From assembly GCA_002478885.1 (NCBI GenBank), contig DLKC01000074.1:1-40387 (forward strand): DNA of 40,387 nt, given 5' to 3'. Positions 16,999-25,762 of this stretch are shown here, one piece after another. Position numbers and translations under genes: made by a program. The notes under the pieces were generated by a model that had not been told where the DNA came from, did no database searches, and saw only the letters and a program-made list of their open reading frames with translations. Position 1 is the first letter of the stretch. Every line of letters begins with the position of its first letter. Source of the DNA: Chitinophagaceae bacterium UBA7600 (GTDB lineage: Bacteria > Bacteroidota > Bacteroidia > Chitinophagales > Chitinophagaceae).

Positions 16999-17154
16999 GT
17001 TGCGTCGCACTCTTGTACTGCAGAAAAACCAGGAGCAATAAGCTGCTCGCCACGCCCCTTAAGTGAACATCAGTTATGCACACTTTAGTTGCGGTTATAT
17101 ATCCGGCAACAGCGGCCGCCGCCCGCAGTTCAACAGTACAAGTGTGCGACGCAA
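16999..17154. repeat. MITE/REPIN-like element with 26-bp imperfect terminal inverted repeats
   Basis: The left end (16999-17025) begins GTTGCGTCGCACTCTTGTAC and continues TGCAGAA. The right end (17129-17154) read inward is TTGCGTCGCACACTTGTACT, then GTTGAA. From the shared TTG the two arms match at 23 of 26 positions. The interior (about 100 bases) has no coding potential that I can see. This is the best example of a family of about 15 intergenic copies in the window; no transposase is nearby. Confidence 0.75.
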
Positions 17155-17217
17155 GGAACGATGAGCAGCATTGTTCAGCCGGTTAAAAAATAGACAATCG
17201 CTTATACAAAATAAGAA

Positions 17218-17244
17218 GCCCGGGCATTACAATAACGCCCGGGC
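17218..17244 (-). terminator. Hairpin terminator after ppdK
   Basis: GCCCGGGC (17218-17225) pairs with GCCCGGGC (17237-17244), with inner TTA/TAA pairs after one mismatch. On the minus strand the stem is followed by TTCTTATTTTGT, a T-rich tract. It lies 25 bases past the ppdK stop codon and could stop transcription from both directions. Confidence 0.75.
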
Positions 17245-17269
17245 CCGGATTGGTTTCGGCTTTTTTGAT

Positions 17270-20008
17270 TTATTCAATCGCTGCCTGCGCTGCGGCCAGT
17301 CTTGCGATTGGCACGCGGAACGGTGAACAGCTAACATACGTCATTCCAATACGGCTACAGAATTTTACACTTTCAGGGTCGCCGCCATGCTCGCCGCAAA
17401 TACCCACTTTAAGGTTAGGCTTCGTGGCACGGCCGCGCTCTGTTCCAAATTTGATCAGTTCACCAACGCCATCCTGGTCGATGGTCTGGAATGGATCATC
17501 ATAAAGTATTTTCTGATCGAGATAATTGGGCAGAAATCCGCCGATATCATCACGGCTGAAGCCAAAACTCATCTGTGTAAGGTCGTTGGTGCCAAAGCTG
17601 AAGAAGTCGGCAGCAGTGGCCATTTGTGCGGCCTTTAACGCGGCTCTTGGAATTTCGATCATGGTACCATACAGGTAGTTGATCTTGCGCACTTTCATTT
17701 TTGCGCACACTTCTTTGTAAACCCTGTCAACGATTTCTTTCTGATGTTTTAATTCATTTACAGAACACGTAACAGGGATCATTATTTCAGGGTAGGCTTT
17801 CTTGCCTGCCTTCGTTAATTCAGCAGCGGCTTCAAAAATGGCCCTCACCTGCATTTCCGTAATTTCTGGATAGCTGATACCAAGACGAACACCACGGTGG
17901 CCCAGCATTGGGTTATTTTCATGAAGGGCAAGTACACGCCTTCTCAAAATGCTCATACTTATGCCAAGCTCTTTGCTCAATGCCTGCAGTTTTTCTGAAT
18001 CGTGTGGCACAAACTCGTGCAGCGGGGGATCCAGCAACCTGATGGTAACCGGGTACCCGTTCATAATGGAAAGTGTGTCCTTAAAGTCTTTTTTCACAAA
18101 ACTGAAAAGCTCGTTCAATGCCTTGCGCCTTTCGTCAACGGTTTTACTCATGATCATTTTGCGCAGCAGGAACAGCGGTCTTTCGCTGCCTTCTCCATAA
18201 AACATATGTTCTGTGCGGAAGAGTCCAATACCCTCTGCGCCAAACTTCAAAGCCTGGGCCGCATCTTTTGGTGTATCAGCGTTGGTTCTTACACCCATAT
18301 TTTTTGTCTTGTCAACCAGCTTCATCAGGTTTTTGTAAGACAGGTTTTTATCAAGGTCAATATCCACCAGCGGCATGCTGCCTTCATAAACAAGGCCTTT
18401 TGTGCCATTCAGGCTAATCCAGTCTCCTTCTTTAATGACTATGCCGTTTTTGGCATGCATGGTTTTGGTGTCGGCGTGAATTTCAATATCACCGCAACCA
18501 ACGATACAGCACTTACCCCAGCCTCTGGCAACAAGTGCCGCATGCGAAGTCATCCCTCCCTTGGAAGTAAGAATAGCCTGCGATTTATGCATGCCATCTA
18601 CATCTTCCGGCGAAGTTTCTTCACGTACCAGGATTACTTTTTCGCCGATATGCGCCCACTCAACAGCATCTTCAGAGGTAAACACTACGCGGCCTCTTGC
18701 GCCACCCGGGCCTGCAGGCAAACCCTTTGCAATGGGCTTGGTTACGATTTCCGTTTTGGGGTCAAGCATCGGCAACAGCAATTCCACCAGCTGGTTTGGA
18801 CCAACGCGTTTAATGGCTGTGTGCATATCGATCAGTTTTGACGCATACATTTCAGTAGCCATTCTAACCGCCGCAATACCATTGCGTTTACCAACACGGC
18901 ACTGCAACATATACAGTACGCCTTTTTCAATGGTAAACTCGATATCCTGCATGTCTTTATAATGCTGCTCCAGCCTGCGCTGGTAGTTGTATAACTCCTT
19001 ATACAACGTCGGCATCAGCTTCTCCAGCGAATCAAATTGTTTGCTCTGGTCATTCTTTGAATACTCGTTCACCGGTGCAGGTGTTCTTATACCGGCCACC
19101 ACATCTTCTCCCTGTGCGTTCACGAGAAATTCACCATAGAATTTATTTTCACCATTGCCCGGGTTCCTGGTAAAGGCAACACCGGTACAACTGTCATTAC
19201 CCATATTACCAAATACCATTGCCTGCACATTAACAGCGGTACCCCACTCATCCGGTATTTTTTCAATGCGCCTGTATTCTACCGCACGCTTCCCATTCCA
19301 GCTGCTGAATACGGCACCAATCCCACCCCACAACTGTTCCCAGGGATTATCGGGAAAATCTTTGCCCAACACTTTTTTTACGGTCTTTTTATAATCCTTC
19401 ACAAGCTCTTTCAGTTCTTCCGCAGTAAGGTCGGTATCACTGGTATAGCCCCGCCGCTTCTTAACTTCATCAAGTTTTTCATCCAGCAATTTGCGGATGC
19501 CCTTGCCTTTTGGTTCTACGCCGCCGGCTTTTTCCATAACCACATCGGCATACATCATAATCAGTCTTCTGTAAGCATCGTAGGCAAAACGTTCATCACC
19601 GCTTTGAGCAACAATGCCTTTTATTGTTGTTTCATTCAGCCCTACATTCAACACGGTTTCCATCATGCCTGGCATGCTCTTTCTTGCACCGGAACGCACA
19701 GAAACAAGCAGCGGGTTCTTTTCATCGCCGAATTTTTTCTTTGTCAGTTTTTCCATTTTGCCAAGCGCTTCAAGCACCTGTGCATTCAATTCTTTGGGAT
19801 AATTCTTCTTATGGTCATAGAAGTAAGTACAAACTTCTGTCGTCACCGTAAAGCCGGGCGGAACAGGCAGCCTTAGATTTGGATGACCCGCCATTTCAGC
19901 GAGGTTTGCGCCTTTGCCACCAAGAAGATTTTTCATTGATTCATTGCCATCGGCTTTGCCGCCGCCGAAGAAGTAAACATACTTCCCTGCTTTTATAGAT
20001 TTTGCCAT
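17270..20008 (-). CDS. ppdK: Pyruvate, phosphate dikinase
   Basis: A 912-residue PPDK that interconverts pyruvate + ATP + phosphate with PEP + AMP + pyrophosphate. The N-terminal ATP-grasp domain carries GGKGANLAEM and the Arg-rich LLVSVRSGARKSMPGMMETVLNVG; the central phospho-histidine domain has GGMTSHAALVARGWGKCCIVGC with the swivelling His near residue 489; the C-terminal PEP/pyruvate barrel has GIGLFRTEHMFYGEGSERP, FFSFGTNDLTQMSFGFSRDD and KVGICGEHGGDPESV. The complete motif set and length leave little doubt. Cytoplasmic. It converges with nifJ (PFOR), and in organisms with both, PPDK can run toward PEP for gluconeogenesis or toward pyruvate for PFOR. A candidate -7 box lies 22 bases upstream of the start. 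Confidence 0.97.
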   Translation of the reverse strand: MAKSIKAGKYVYFFGGGKADGNESMKNLLGGKGANLAEMAGHPNLRLPVPPGFTVTTEVCTYFYDHKKNYPKELNAQVLEALGKMEKLTKKKFGDEKNPLLVSVRSGARKSMPGMMETVLNVGLNETTIKGIVAQSGDERFAYDAYRRLIMMYADVVMEKAGGVEPKGKGIRKLLDEKLDEVKKRRGYTSDTDLTAEELKELVKDYKKTVKKVLGKDFPDNPWEQLWGGIGAVFSSWNGKRAVEYRRIEKIPDEWGTAVNVQAMVFGNMGNDSCTGVAFTRNPGNGENKFYGEFLVNAQGEDVVAGIRTPAPVNEYSKNDQSKQFDSLEKLMPTLYKELYNYQRRLEQHYKDMQDIEFTIEKGVLYMLQCRVGKRNGIAAVRMATEMYASKLIDMHTAIKRVGPNQLVELLLPMLDPKTEIVTKPIAKGLPAGPGGARGRVVFTSEDAVEWAHIGEKVILVREETSPEDVDGMHKSQAILTSKGGMTSHAALVARGWGKCCIVGCGDIEIHADTKTMHAKNGIVIKEGDWISLNGTKGLVYEGSMPLVDIDLDKNLSYKNLMKLVDKTKNMGVRTNADTPKDAAQALKFGAEGIGLFRTEHMFYGEGSERPLFLLRKMIMSKTVDERRKALNELFSFVKKDFKDTLSIMNGYPVTIRLLDPPLHEFVPHDSEKLQALSKELGISMSILRRRVLALHENNPMLGHRGVRLGISYPEITEMQVRAIFEAAAELTKAGKKAYPEIMIPVTCSVNELKHQKEIVDRVYKEVCAKMKVRKINYLYGTMIEIPRAALKAAQMATAADFFSFGTNDLTQMSFGFSRDDIGGFLPNYLDQKILYDDPFQTIDQDGVGELIKFGTERGRATKPNLKVGICGEHGGDPESVKFCSRIGMTYVSCSPFRVPIARLAAAQAAIE

Positions 20009-20029
20009 AAGTGAAACTTTTAGTGCCTA

Positions 20030-20063
20030 CAAAACTATTGTTTCAACACTGGGATAATCACAA
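20030..20063 (-). promoter_or_regulatory. Candidate Bacteroidota-type promoter of ppdK
   Basis: On the minus strand TAGTTTTG (20030-20037) matches the -7 consensus TAnnTTTG exactly. A TTG (20061-20063) lies 23 bases upstream, at the upper end of the known spacing. The -7 box is 22 bases from the ppdK start. Similarity only; no start site is known. Confidence 0.45.
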
Positions 20064-20192
20064 CATGAATCAATCAGCACATTGATTAAAATCATGTTTT
20101 TATAAAACAAAATGAGGTAAAAATAACAGCCTGTGTCCGGTGCTTTGTATAAGTGCTTTTGTAACCGGCTGCAGTATCCAAATGGAGCTTTG

Positions 20193-20212
20193 GTTGTGTC
20201 ACTCCCTTGTAC
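20193..20212 (+). repeat. Dispersed intergenic repeat copy
   Basis: GTTGTGTCACTCCCTTGTAC fits the family core GTTGYGTCRCnCnCTTGTAC. Its first 16 bases are the exact reverse complement of 34473-34488. It lies between ppdK and the end of the nuo operon. Confidence 0.65.
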
Positions 20213-20368
20213 GTTCAGTACAGTAATCAGCCGGCTGTATAAGAACAAAAAATGCGTTTGAAAGACTGTAGAGGGCTGTTATGCACACAAAATGAGTAAC
20301 ACAACCCAGCCTGCGTGGCGGAGTCAGGCAGAGAAGTTGCCACGAAGTACATCGGCTGGCAACAATGA

Positions 20369-20767
20369 TCAGTTATGTTCGTAGTAAGGTATTTCGTCGT
20401 GACTCACCGCTTCTTTTTGTAGCCAGTAAGCGGGTGTAACAACATGGCCGTTTTTTGTTTGCAGCAGTCGGCCATACACGGCGTTGGTGGGATTGAAAGC
20501 GACATTGGTAACGCCAACCGTAAAAGTGGATGGCGGTGGTGGGGGTGGAGGCGGAACAGCAGGCGCGGCGGTTCCGTCAGCGGCCGCAACGGGCTTTGGG
20601 GCGGGGGCGGCTTTAGGCGGAGGGGTTGCAGCTACAACAACCTTAAAGTGGTTATATTCAAGCAGCTCCTTTAAAAACGCCACTCTTTCCGGCGAAGCAT
20701 TTTTTTCAACGATGGCACATTTTATTCCATCCAGTTCTTCAAATTCGTGATTTTTATTAATTGCCAT
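20369..20767 (-). CDS. Small protein with Pro/Ala-rich linker, downstream of nuoN
   Basis: A 132-residue protein that I cannot name. It has a ~48-residue N-terminal part (DGIKCAIVEKNASPERVAFLKELLEYNHFKVVVA), a ~32-residue linker of mainly Pro and Ala that contains eight consecutive prolines (about residues 72-79), and a ~50-residue C-terminal part (FTVGVTNVAFNPTNAVYGRLLQ ... PAYWLQKEAVSHDEIPYYEH). No signal peptide or membrane helix, so probably cytoplasmic. It begins 40 bases after the nuoN stop on the same strand and is probably the last gene of the nuo transcript. The linker is like those joining mobile domains in multienzyme complexes. The proline run would be expected to need EF-P for translation. 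The good codon pattern and operon position support a real gene. Confidence 0.75.
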   Translation of the reverse strand: MAINKNHEFEELDGIKCAIVEKNASPERVAFLKELLEYNHFKVVVAATPPPKAAPAPKPVAAADGTAAPAVPPPPPPPPSTFTVGVTNVAFNPTNAVYGRLLQTKNGHVVTPAYWLQKEAVSHDEIPYYEHN

Positions 20768-20807
20768 ATTCGCTACAGTTGAATAATCTTAAAATGAGGC
20801 ACATCTT

Positions 20808-22214
20808 TTATTTCAGCAGTGAATGAATATATGCATAACCCCCGCTTGCAAGGCCAGTGACAACAATACCGGCTACGCAAATAAAGAGCGACGCCTTTGG
20901 TGAAAACGATGTTTCGAGTTTTGGTATTGGCCGGTCATTGGCATCCATGAACATCGCCTTTATGATCCGCAGGTAATAATAGAACGAAATAATCATGTTC
21001 AATGCGGCAATAGCGATGAATAAATAATTGCCTTTTGCCGCACCCGCAAGAAACAGGAAGAATTTACCAAAAAAACCTGCAGTAGGCGGAACACCTGCCA
21101 GTGAAAAAAGGGCAATGGCCAATACCCAGCTCAGCAAAGGATTTGTTTTATAAAATGCCCTGTAATCATCAATGTTTTCTTTCCCTGTTAAGGCGCTTAC
21201 TAAATTCACAACACCAAACGCAGCGAGGTTGGAGAAAATATAAATGAGCACAAAATAAATAACGGATGCGGTACCGTCCACAGACTGACCGGAAATACCG
21301 ATAAGGATAAAACCAACCTGCGCAATAGAAGAGAATGCGAGAAACCGTTTGATGTTCTCCTGTCTTAACGCAAACAGGTTTCCGGTAATGATCGTAAGCA
21401 GGGAAATAAGAAAAACCATATTATACCACGTGCCGCTTAAAGGAGTAAACACATTGTATAAAACGGAAACCATTACAAATAATATGGCGCCTTTGGAGAT
21501 AACGGATAAGTACGACGTAACCGCAACCGGTGCGCCTTCGTAAACGTCAGCGGTCCAAAGGTGAAAGGGTACAGCTGATATCTTAAAACCAAAACCCGCA
21601 AACAGTAAAATGAATGAAAATACCTGGAGCGGCGTTCCCGAAATATGCGCTGGTATTTCGCCGAAACTTAAAGTACCGGTTGTGCCGTATAACAGGGAAA
21701 TACCAAACAACAACAAGCCTGATGAGAAAGCGGAAGAAATGATCATCTTGAATGCTGCCTCTGATGATTTCTTTTTATCAAGATCAAAATTGGCCAGCGC
21801 CGCAAGTGGTATGGTCGATAGCTCAAGGCCCAGGTAAAACATCAGCAGGTTATTACTGCTCAGCATAAAGAACATACCCAGTAACGTCGATAGCAGCAGC
21901 ATGTAAAATTCAGCCACATGCTTATGATCTTTCAGCCAGTTATAAGATTGCAGCGAAATGATCAATGTACCAAGGCTCAATAAATTCTTTTCAAAGCTAA
22001 GCAGCTCACTGCTGCGGAACATGTCGCCAAAAAGGGTACCGGTCTGCTGCATAAAAAATCCGGACACAAGATTAATAACAAGCAACACGTTCACGAAATT
22101 CATCAGCGAAACATTGCTCCATTCCCTGCCGCTCACTTTTTTAAACAGCAGCAGGAAAATGATCACTGTAACCAGCAATTCCTGCTTCATTAATATCAGA
22201 AAATCATTCAACAT
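20808..22214 (-). CDS. nuoN: NADH-quinone oxidoreductase subunit N (antiporter-like)
   Basis: A 468-residue membrane subunit of respiratory complex I, one of three antiporter-like proton channels. About 14 hydrophobic helices. Key residues are present: Glu131 in MFYLGLELSTIPL (TM5) and Lys211 in GFGFKISAVPFHLWTADVYEGAP (TM7). The later segment GVPPTAGFFGKFFLF is the usual TM12 motif. It starts two bases after the nuoM stop, indicating tight co-translation. Last of the nuo genes proper; the small linker protein follows. Confidence 0.95.
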   Translation of the reverse strand: MLNDFLILMKQELLVTVIIFLLLFKKVSGREWSNVSLMNFVNVLLVINLVSGFFMQQTGTLFGDMFRSSELLSFEKNLLSLGTLIISLQSYNWLKDHKHVAEFYMLLLSTLLGMFFMLSSNNLLMFYLGLELSTIPLAALANFDLDKKKSSEAAFKMIISSAFSSGLLLFGISLLYGTTGTLSFGEIPAHISGTPLQVFSFILLFAGFGFKISAVPFHLWTADVYEGAPVAVTSYLSVISKGAILFVMVSVLYNVFTPLSGTWYNMVFLISLLTIITGNLFALRQENIKRFLAFSSIAQVGFILIGISGQSVDGTASVIYFVLIYIFSNLAAFGVVNLVSALTGKENIDDYRAFYKTNPLLSWVLAIALFSLAGVPPTAGFFGKFFLFLAGAAKGNYLFIAIAALNMIISFYYYLRIIKAMFMDANDRPIPKLETSFSPKASLFICVAGIVVTGLASGGYAYIHSLLK

Positions 22215-22216
22215 GG

Positions 22217-23713
22217 TTATTTTATTACTCCCAAAATTTTAGTCATAATGGCTGCTGTGCCCGGGTTGATCAGGTCTTTCAAAAGAAAAGGCGTTATACC
22301 AATGATCAATACGCCAACAATAAGTAAACCCGCGGCAAGCCTTTCATTCCAGCTGGCATCGGTGAACGACAGATGTGTTTTGTCCACGATCGGTCCGTTA
22401 ATCACTTTCCCTGTAGCACGTAAAATATACACCGCGGTCACTACGATCGATGCGCAGGAAAGAATCGTGGCAATACGGTAATAACTGTCGGCATTTTCCC
22501 ATGAACCCATAAACACCGTCATCTCGGCGACAAAACCACTCAGCCCCGGCAACCCCAGTGAACACAGACCGGCGATTACAAATACGGTCGATATAAATGG
22601 CATCACTTTCAGCAATCCGCCAAGCCTGGCAACTTCTCTCGTATGCGCCCTTTCGTAGATCATGCCTATCACGGCGAAGAAAAGGGCGGTCATTAAACCG
22701 TGAGAAACCATCTGCAGCACTGCTCCGTCAATCGAAGTCTTGGTAAGCATGCCAATACCCAGCAACACAAAGCCACAGTGGCTTACCGAAGAATAAGCAT
22801 TGATATATTTAAGATCCGTCTGCATCATCGTGGCAAAGGCGCCATATAAAATAGCGATGCAGGACAAGGCAACTATAATCGGTGAATACTCGTGCGCTGC
22901 CGCCGGCATCAGAAAAGTCGCTACCCGCAAACAACCATATCCTCCCAGCTTCATCGAAATCCCGGCAAGAAACATCGATGCCGCAGTTGGGGCAGACGAG
23001 TGCCCGTCCGGCACCCAGGTATGAAAAGGGAACAATGCAGTGAAAACACCAAAACCAATAAAGGCGAATGGAAAAAAGAGTTCCTGCACATCAACGGGAA
23101 TATTCACCGCCGATAATTGTGTAATATCAAAACTGTGCGCCCCGTTTACATCCGTATTAAAATAAACACCGGCCAGCCCAACGAAAACCAATGCAGATCC
23201 ACCCATCAGCATCAATGCCAGCTTCATGGCACTGTATTCTTTTTTGCCGCTGCCCCAGATGCCGATAAGCAGGAACTTTGGTATTACCGCTACCTCAAGG
23301 AAGAAAAACAAAGTAAAGAGGTCAAGCGAAATAAAATAACCATAGGCGCCCAGGCTAAGGAAGATCAGCAAAAAGAAAAACTCCTTGTTCATCTTCTCCA
23401 TCTTCCACGAAACCAGCACCCCGGCAAGTACTACAAATGCGGTAAGCAGGATCATGGCAATGGAAATGCCATCAACGCCAATATGATAATGAATATTCAA
23501 CGCCGCGTACCAGCTATAATCATCCTCAAAAAGAAACGCAGCGGTGTTGCCCGAAGCGCGTTCCTGTAAATAAGCAAACAATAAAAATCCGCAGAGCAGG
23601 AACTGCACGGCGGCACCAGCCATGGCAATCGCTCTCACCTGCTTTAGGCCTTTTGCAGGCAATATCCCCAGCGCGGTGATCAACGGAACAATCAGCAGTA
23701 ACGATAAATTCAT
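22217..23713 (-). CDS. nuoM: NADH-quinone oxidoreductase subunit M, lacking the TM7 lysine
   Basis: A 498-residue antiporter-like subunit of complex I. Conserved features present: Glu140 in FFFLEVAVIPKFLLIGIWG (TM5), Lys255 in LAGISMKLGGYG (TM8) and Glu397 in LSGFVAEMTVFMGSW (TM12). The TM7 lysine, found five residues before the P-[FL]-H-x-W motif in E. coli NuoM, is Phe224 here (GFGVFTALFPFHTWVPDGHS). NuoL and NuoN of the same operon keep theirs. From memory, NuoM proteins of most Bacteroidota have a WQPDTY-type motif at this place, so this is a different subtype. Separated from nuoL by a 106-base gap holding a repeat element. Confidence 0.94.
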   Translation of the reverse strand: MNLSLLLIVPLITALGILPAKGLKQVRAIAMAGAAVQFLLCGFLLFAYLQERASGNTAAFLFEDDYSWYAALNIHYHIGVDGISIAMILLTAFVVLAGVLVSWKMEKMNKEFFFLLIFLSLGAYGYFISLDLFTLFFFLEVAVIPKFLLIGIWGSGKKEYSAMKLALMLMGGSALVFVGLAGVYFNTDVNGAHSFDITQLSAVNIPVDVQELFFPFAFIGFGVFTALFPFHTWVPDGHSSAPTAASMFLAGISMKLGGYGCLRVATFLMPAAAHEYSPIIVALSCIAILYGAFATMMQTDLKYINAYSSVSHCGFVLLGIGMLTKTSIDGAVLQMVSHGLMTALFFAVIGMIYERAHTREVARLGGLLKVMPFISTVFVIAGLCSLGLPGLSGFVAEMTVFMGSWENADSYYRIATILSCASIVVTAVYILRATGKVINGPIVDKTHLSFTDASWNERLAAGLLIVGVLIIGITPFLLKDLINPGTAAIMTKILGVIK

Positions 23714-23760
23714 AAAATATTTTTGATACCAGCTTTAGTAATACCCATCAACTTTGCTTA

Positions 23761-23810
23761 CGCCTGTCCCGGGAGAAGCGATCCGGGATCACACGCTTGT
23801 ACTGCGCAAC
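23761..23810 (+). repeat. Dispersed repeat element (hairpin module plus core) between nuoL and nuoM
   Basis: CGCCTG precedes a hairpin: TCCCGG (23767-23772), loop GAGAAGCGAT, CCGGGA (23783-23788). This runs into the family core GGGATCACACGCTTGTAC (23785-23802) and ends TGCGCAAC. The outer pair is T-A here but C-G in the copies at 28341 and 37242, a compensatory change. It occupies most of the only gap between nuoL and nuoM. Confidence 0.7.
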
Positions 23811-23819
23811 CCTTATCAG

Positions 23820-25754
23820 CTATTTCCACCAATACAAAAACACAACCGCCAGGGTAACAATGCCTCCAAAAAAATACAAGGCGTAGGCCTGCACTTTACC
23901 TGATTGCAAACCTTTTATCATGGCCGAAATGTCTGCAGTAATATTTGCCGAAGCATTCACCAGCCCATCAACCACGTTCCGGTCGATCCATGCGGCCGGC
24001 CTGCCTATCAGATTGAAAATAATTTTCTTTGTAAAAAAGAGGTAAACCTCGTCAATATAAAACTTGTGATAGGCTGCTCTATAAAGACCTCCCAGCGATG
24101 CGGCAACTTTCTGTGGTTTATCGGTTTCCCGTTTGTACATCACCCATGCCAGCATAATGCCCGCCAGGCCAAACAGCACGGGTGCAGCAGAAAATACAGG
24201 ATCAAATTGCGATTCAAGTGCTTTACCATCCGATGACACAAATTCTCCAAAATGAATAAAACCTGCACCGGCTGAACACAAAGCCAGGATGATCAATGGT
24301 ATTTTCATACTCATCGTTCCCTCGCCATGATCGTTGTGATGATGAAAGTCTTTCTGTTTGTTCCAGAAGATAGAAAAATACAAACGGAACATATAAAAGG
24401 CTGTGAGGCCTGAGGTAAACAACGCTTCCCCATATACCAGTTTATTGCTGTTATATGCGGCAAGTAATATTTCTTCCTTGCTAAAGAAACCTGCCAACGG
24501 CGGAACACCGGCAATGGCCAGGCAGGCGATCAAAAAACAAATATTGGTGACCGGCATAAATTTTCTCAGGCCACCCATATCTTTCATTTCATTGCTATGC
24601 ACCAAATGGATCACCGCGCCTGCGCAAAGGAACAGCAGCGATTTAAAGAAAGCATGGGTAAACAAATGGAACATCGATGCGGTATAACCTAGGCCGTTCT
24701 CGCCACCATAACCCGAAACACCTAAGGCGAACATCATATACCCGATCTGCGACATGGTGGAATAGGCCAATACGCGCTTAATATCTGTCTGTGTGCAGGC
24801 GATCACGGCGGCAATCAGTGCCGAAACCAAACCCACATAAGTTACAACGGTCAGGGACGCCTGTGTTAATGTAAACAAGGGGAATAACCTCGCTACAAGG
24901 TAAACACCAGCAACAACCATGGTTGCCGCATGGATAAGGGCCGAAACAGGTGTAGGGCCTTCCATGGCATCGGGTAACCAGATGTGTAACGGGAACATCG
25001 CCGATTTGCCGGCGCCGCCCATAAATACAAGACACAGCCCCCACGATAATGCAGATACGCCAAACAACGATGCGGTAGAAATGGCTAAAAATTCAGCAGA
25101 CTGTTGCTGCGTTAACTTTTGAATAAGTGTACCAATATCCAGTGTGCCGCCATAATAGGCAAGCACCAGGATGCCAATCAAAAATCCCAGGTCGGCAAAC
25201 CTGGTAACAATAAATGCTTTCTTCGAGGCTGCAACAGCAGACGGTTTATCGTAATAATAGCCGATAAGCAAATAAGAAGAAACACCAACCAGCTCCCAGA
25301 ACATATACACCTGGAAAAGATTGCCGGAGACAACCAATCCAAGCATCGAAAAGGTAAAAAGCCCAAGGAATGCATAATAGGTGGAGAACCGTTCTTCTCC
25401 TTTCATATAGCCGAGGCTGAAAATATGCACCATCAGGGAAACAAAGGTTACTACCACAAGCATCATCACCGATATGGGGTCGAGCACGATACCCATATCA
25501 ATGCTGACATTATCAGAAAATGAAAGCCACGTAAATTTAAAAGCGGTGATAGATTGATATTGGTCTCCAACTTTCCCATCGACAAAGAAATAATGGTAAG
25601 CAGTATACAAAGCCAGCACGGCAGCAACAAGCAACAAACCGGTTCCTATAATTCCCGAAGCGTTCTTCAGGTATTTTCTGCCAAACAATCCCAGCAACAC
25701 GAAGCCGGCCAGGGGCAGTATGGGAATCAATGCTATGTAGGAAGAATAGCTCAT
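23820..25754 (-). CDS. nuoL: NADH-quinone oxidoreductase subunit L
   Basis: A 644-residue distal antiporter-like subunit of complex I with ~16 helices. Glu154 (MFWELVGVSSYLLIGYYY) and Lys250 (GGAGKSAMFPLHIWLPDAMEGPTPVSALIHAATMV) are the TM5/TM7 proton-pathway residues; FHLFTHAFFKSLLFLCAGAVIH and AGVPPLAGFFSKEEIL are also family hallmarks. The C-terminal ~100 residues contain the lateral helix region and a last membrane segment (ALYFFGGIVTLAVVFLYWW). It starts eight bases after the nuoK stop. Length is normal. Confidence 0.96.
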   Translation of the reverse strand: MSYSSYIALIPILPLAGFVLLGLFGRKYLKNASGIIGTGLLLVAAVLALYTAYHYFFVDGKVGDQYQSITAFKFTWLSFSDNVSIDMGIVLDPISVMMLVVVTFVSLMVHIFSLGYMKGEERFSTYYAFLGLFTFSMLGLVVSGNLFQVYMFWELVGVSSYLLIGYYYDKPSAVAASKKAFIVTRFADLGFLIGILVLAYYGGTLDIGTLIQKLTQQQSAEFLAISTASLFGVSALSWGLCLVFMGGAGKSAMFPLHIWLPDAMEGPTPVSALIHAATMVVAGVYLVARLFPLFTLTQASLTVVTYVGLVSALIAAVIACTQTDIKRVLAYSTMSQIGYMMFALGVSGYGGENGLGYTASMFHLFTHAFFKSLLFLCAGAVIHLVHSNEMKDMGGLRKFMPVTNICFLIACLAIAGVPPLAGFFSKEEILLAAYNSNKLVYGEALFTSGLTAFYMFRLYFSIFWNKQKDFHHHNDHGEGTMSMKIPLIILALCSAGAGFIHFGEFVSSDGKALESQFDPVFSAAPVLFGLAGIMLAWVMYKRETDKPQKVAASLGGLYRAAYHKFYIDEVYLFFTKKIIFNLIGRPAAWIDRNVVDGLVNASANITADISAMIKGLQSGKVQAYALYFFGGIVTLAVVFLYWWK

Positions 25755-25762
25755 AATAAGGC

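Larger units (their letters stand above)
16905..17269. other. Convergent intergenic region between nifJ and ppdK, 365 bases
   Basis: Contains a terminator for nifJ (16926-16957), a GCCGGCATC repeat fragment (16970-16978), the best-preserved inverted repeat element of the window (16999-17154) and a second hairpin terminator on the ppdK side (17218-17244). No gene recognised. Confidence 0.7.
20009..20368. other. Intergenic region between ppdK and the nuo operon end, 360 bases
   Basis: Both flanking genes are on the minus strand: the small gene at 20369-20767 ends here and ppdK starts here. It holds the candidate ppdK promoter (20030-20063), one dispersed repeat copy (20193-20212) and a possible 7-bp hairpin GTTGCCA/TGGCAAC (20336-20363) just past the nuo-side stop that lacks a T tract. 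A 73-codon minus-strand frame (20027-20248) is not believed. Confidence 0.5.

Noticed and set aside
20027..20248. 73-codon minus-strand frame upstream of ppdK
   Set aside because: It overlaps the candidate ppdK promoter and a dispersed repeat copy, has no recognisable domain or signal, and its composition is not protein-like.
20336..20363. Terminator of the nuo operon (GTTGCCA/TGGCAAC stem)
   Set aside because: Seven-base stem with a 14-base loop and no T tract on the minus strand; too weak to call.
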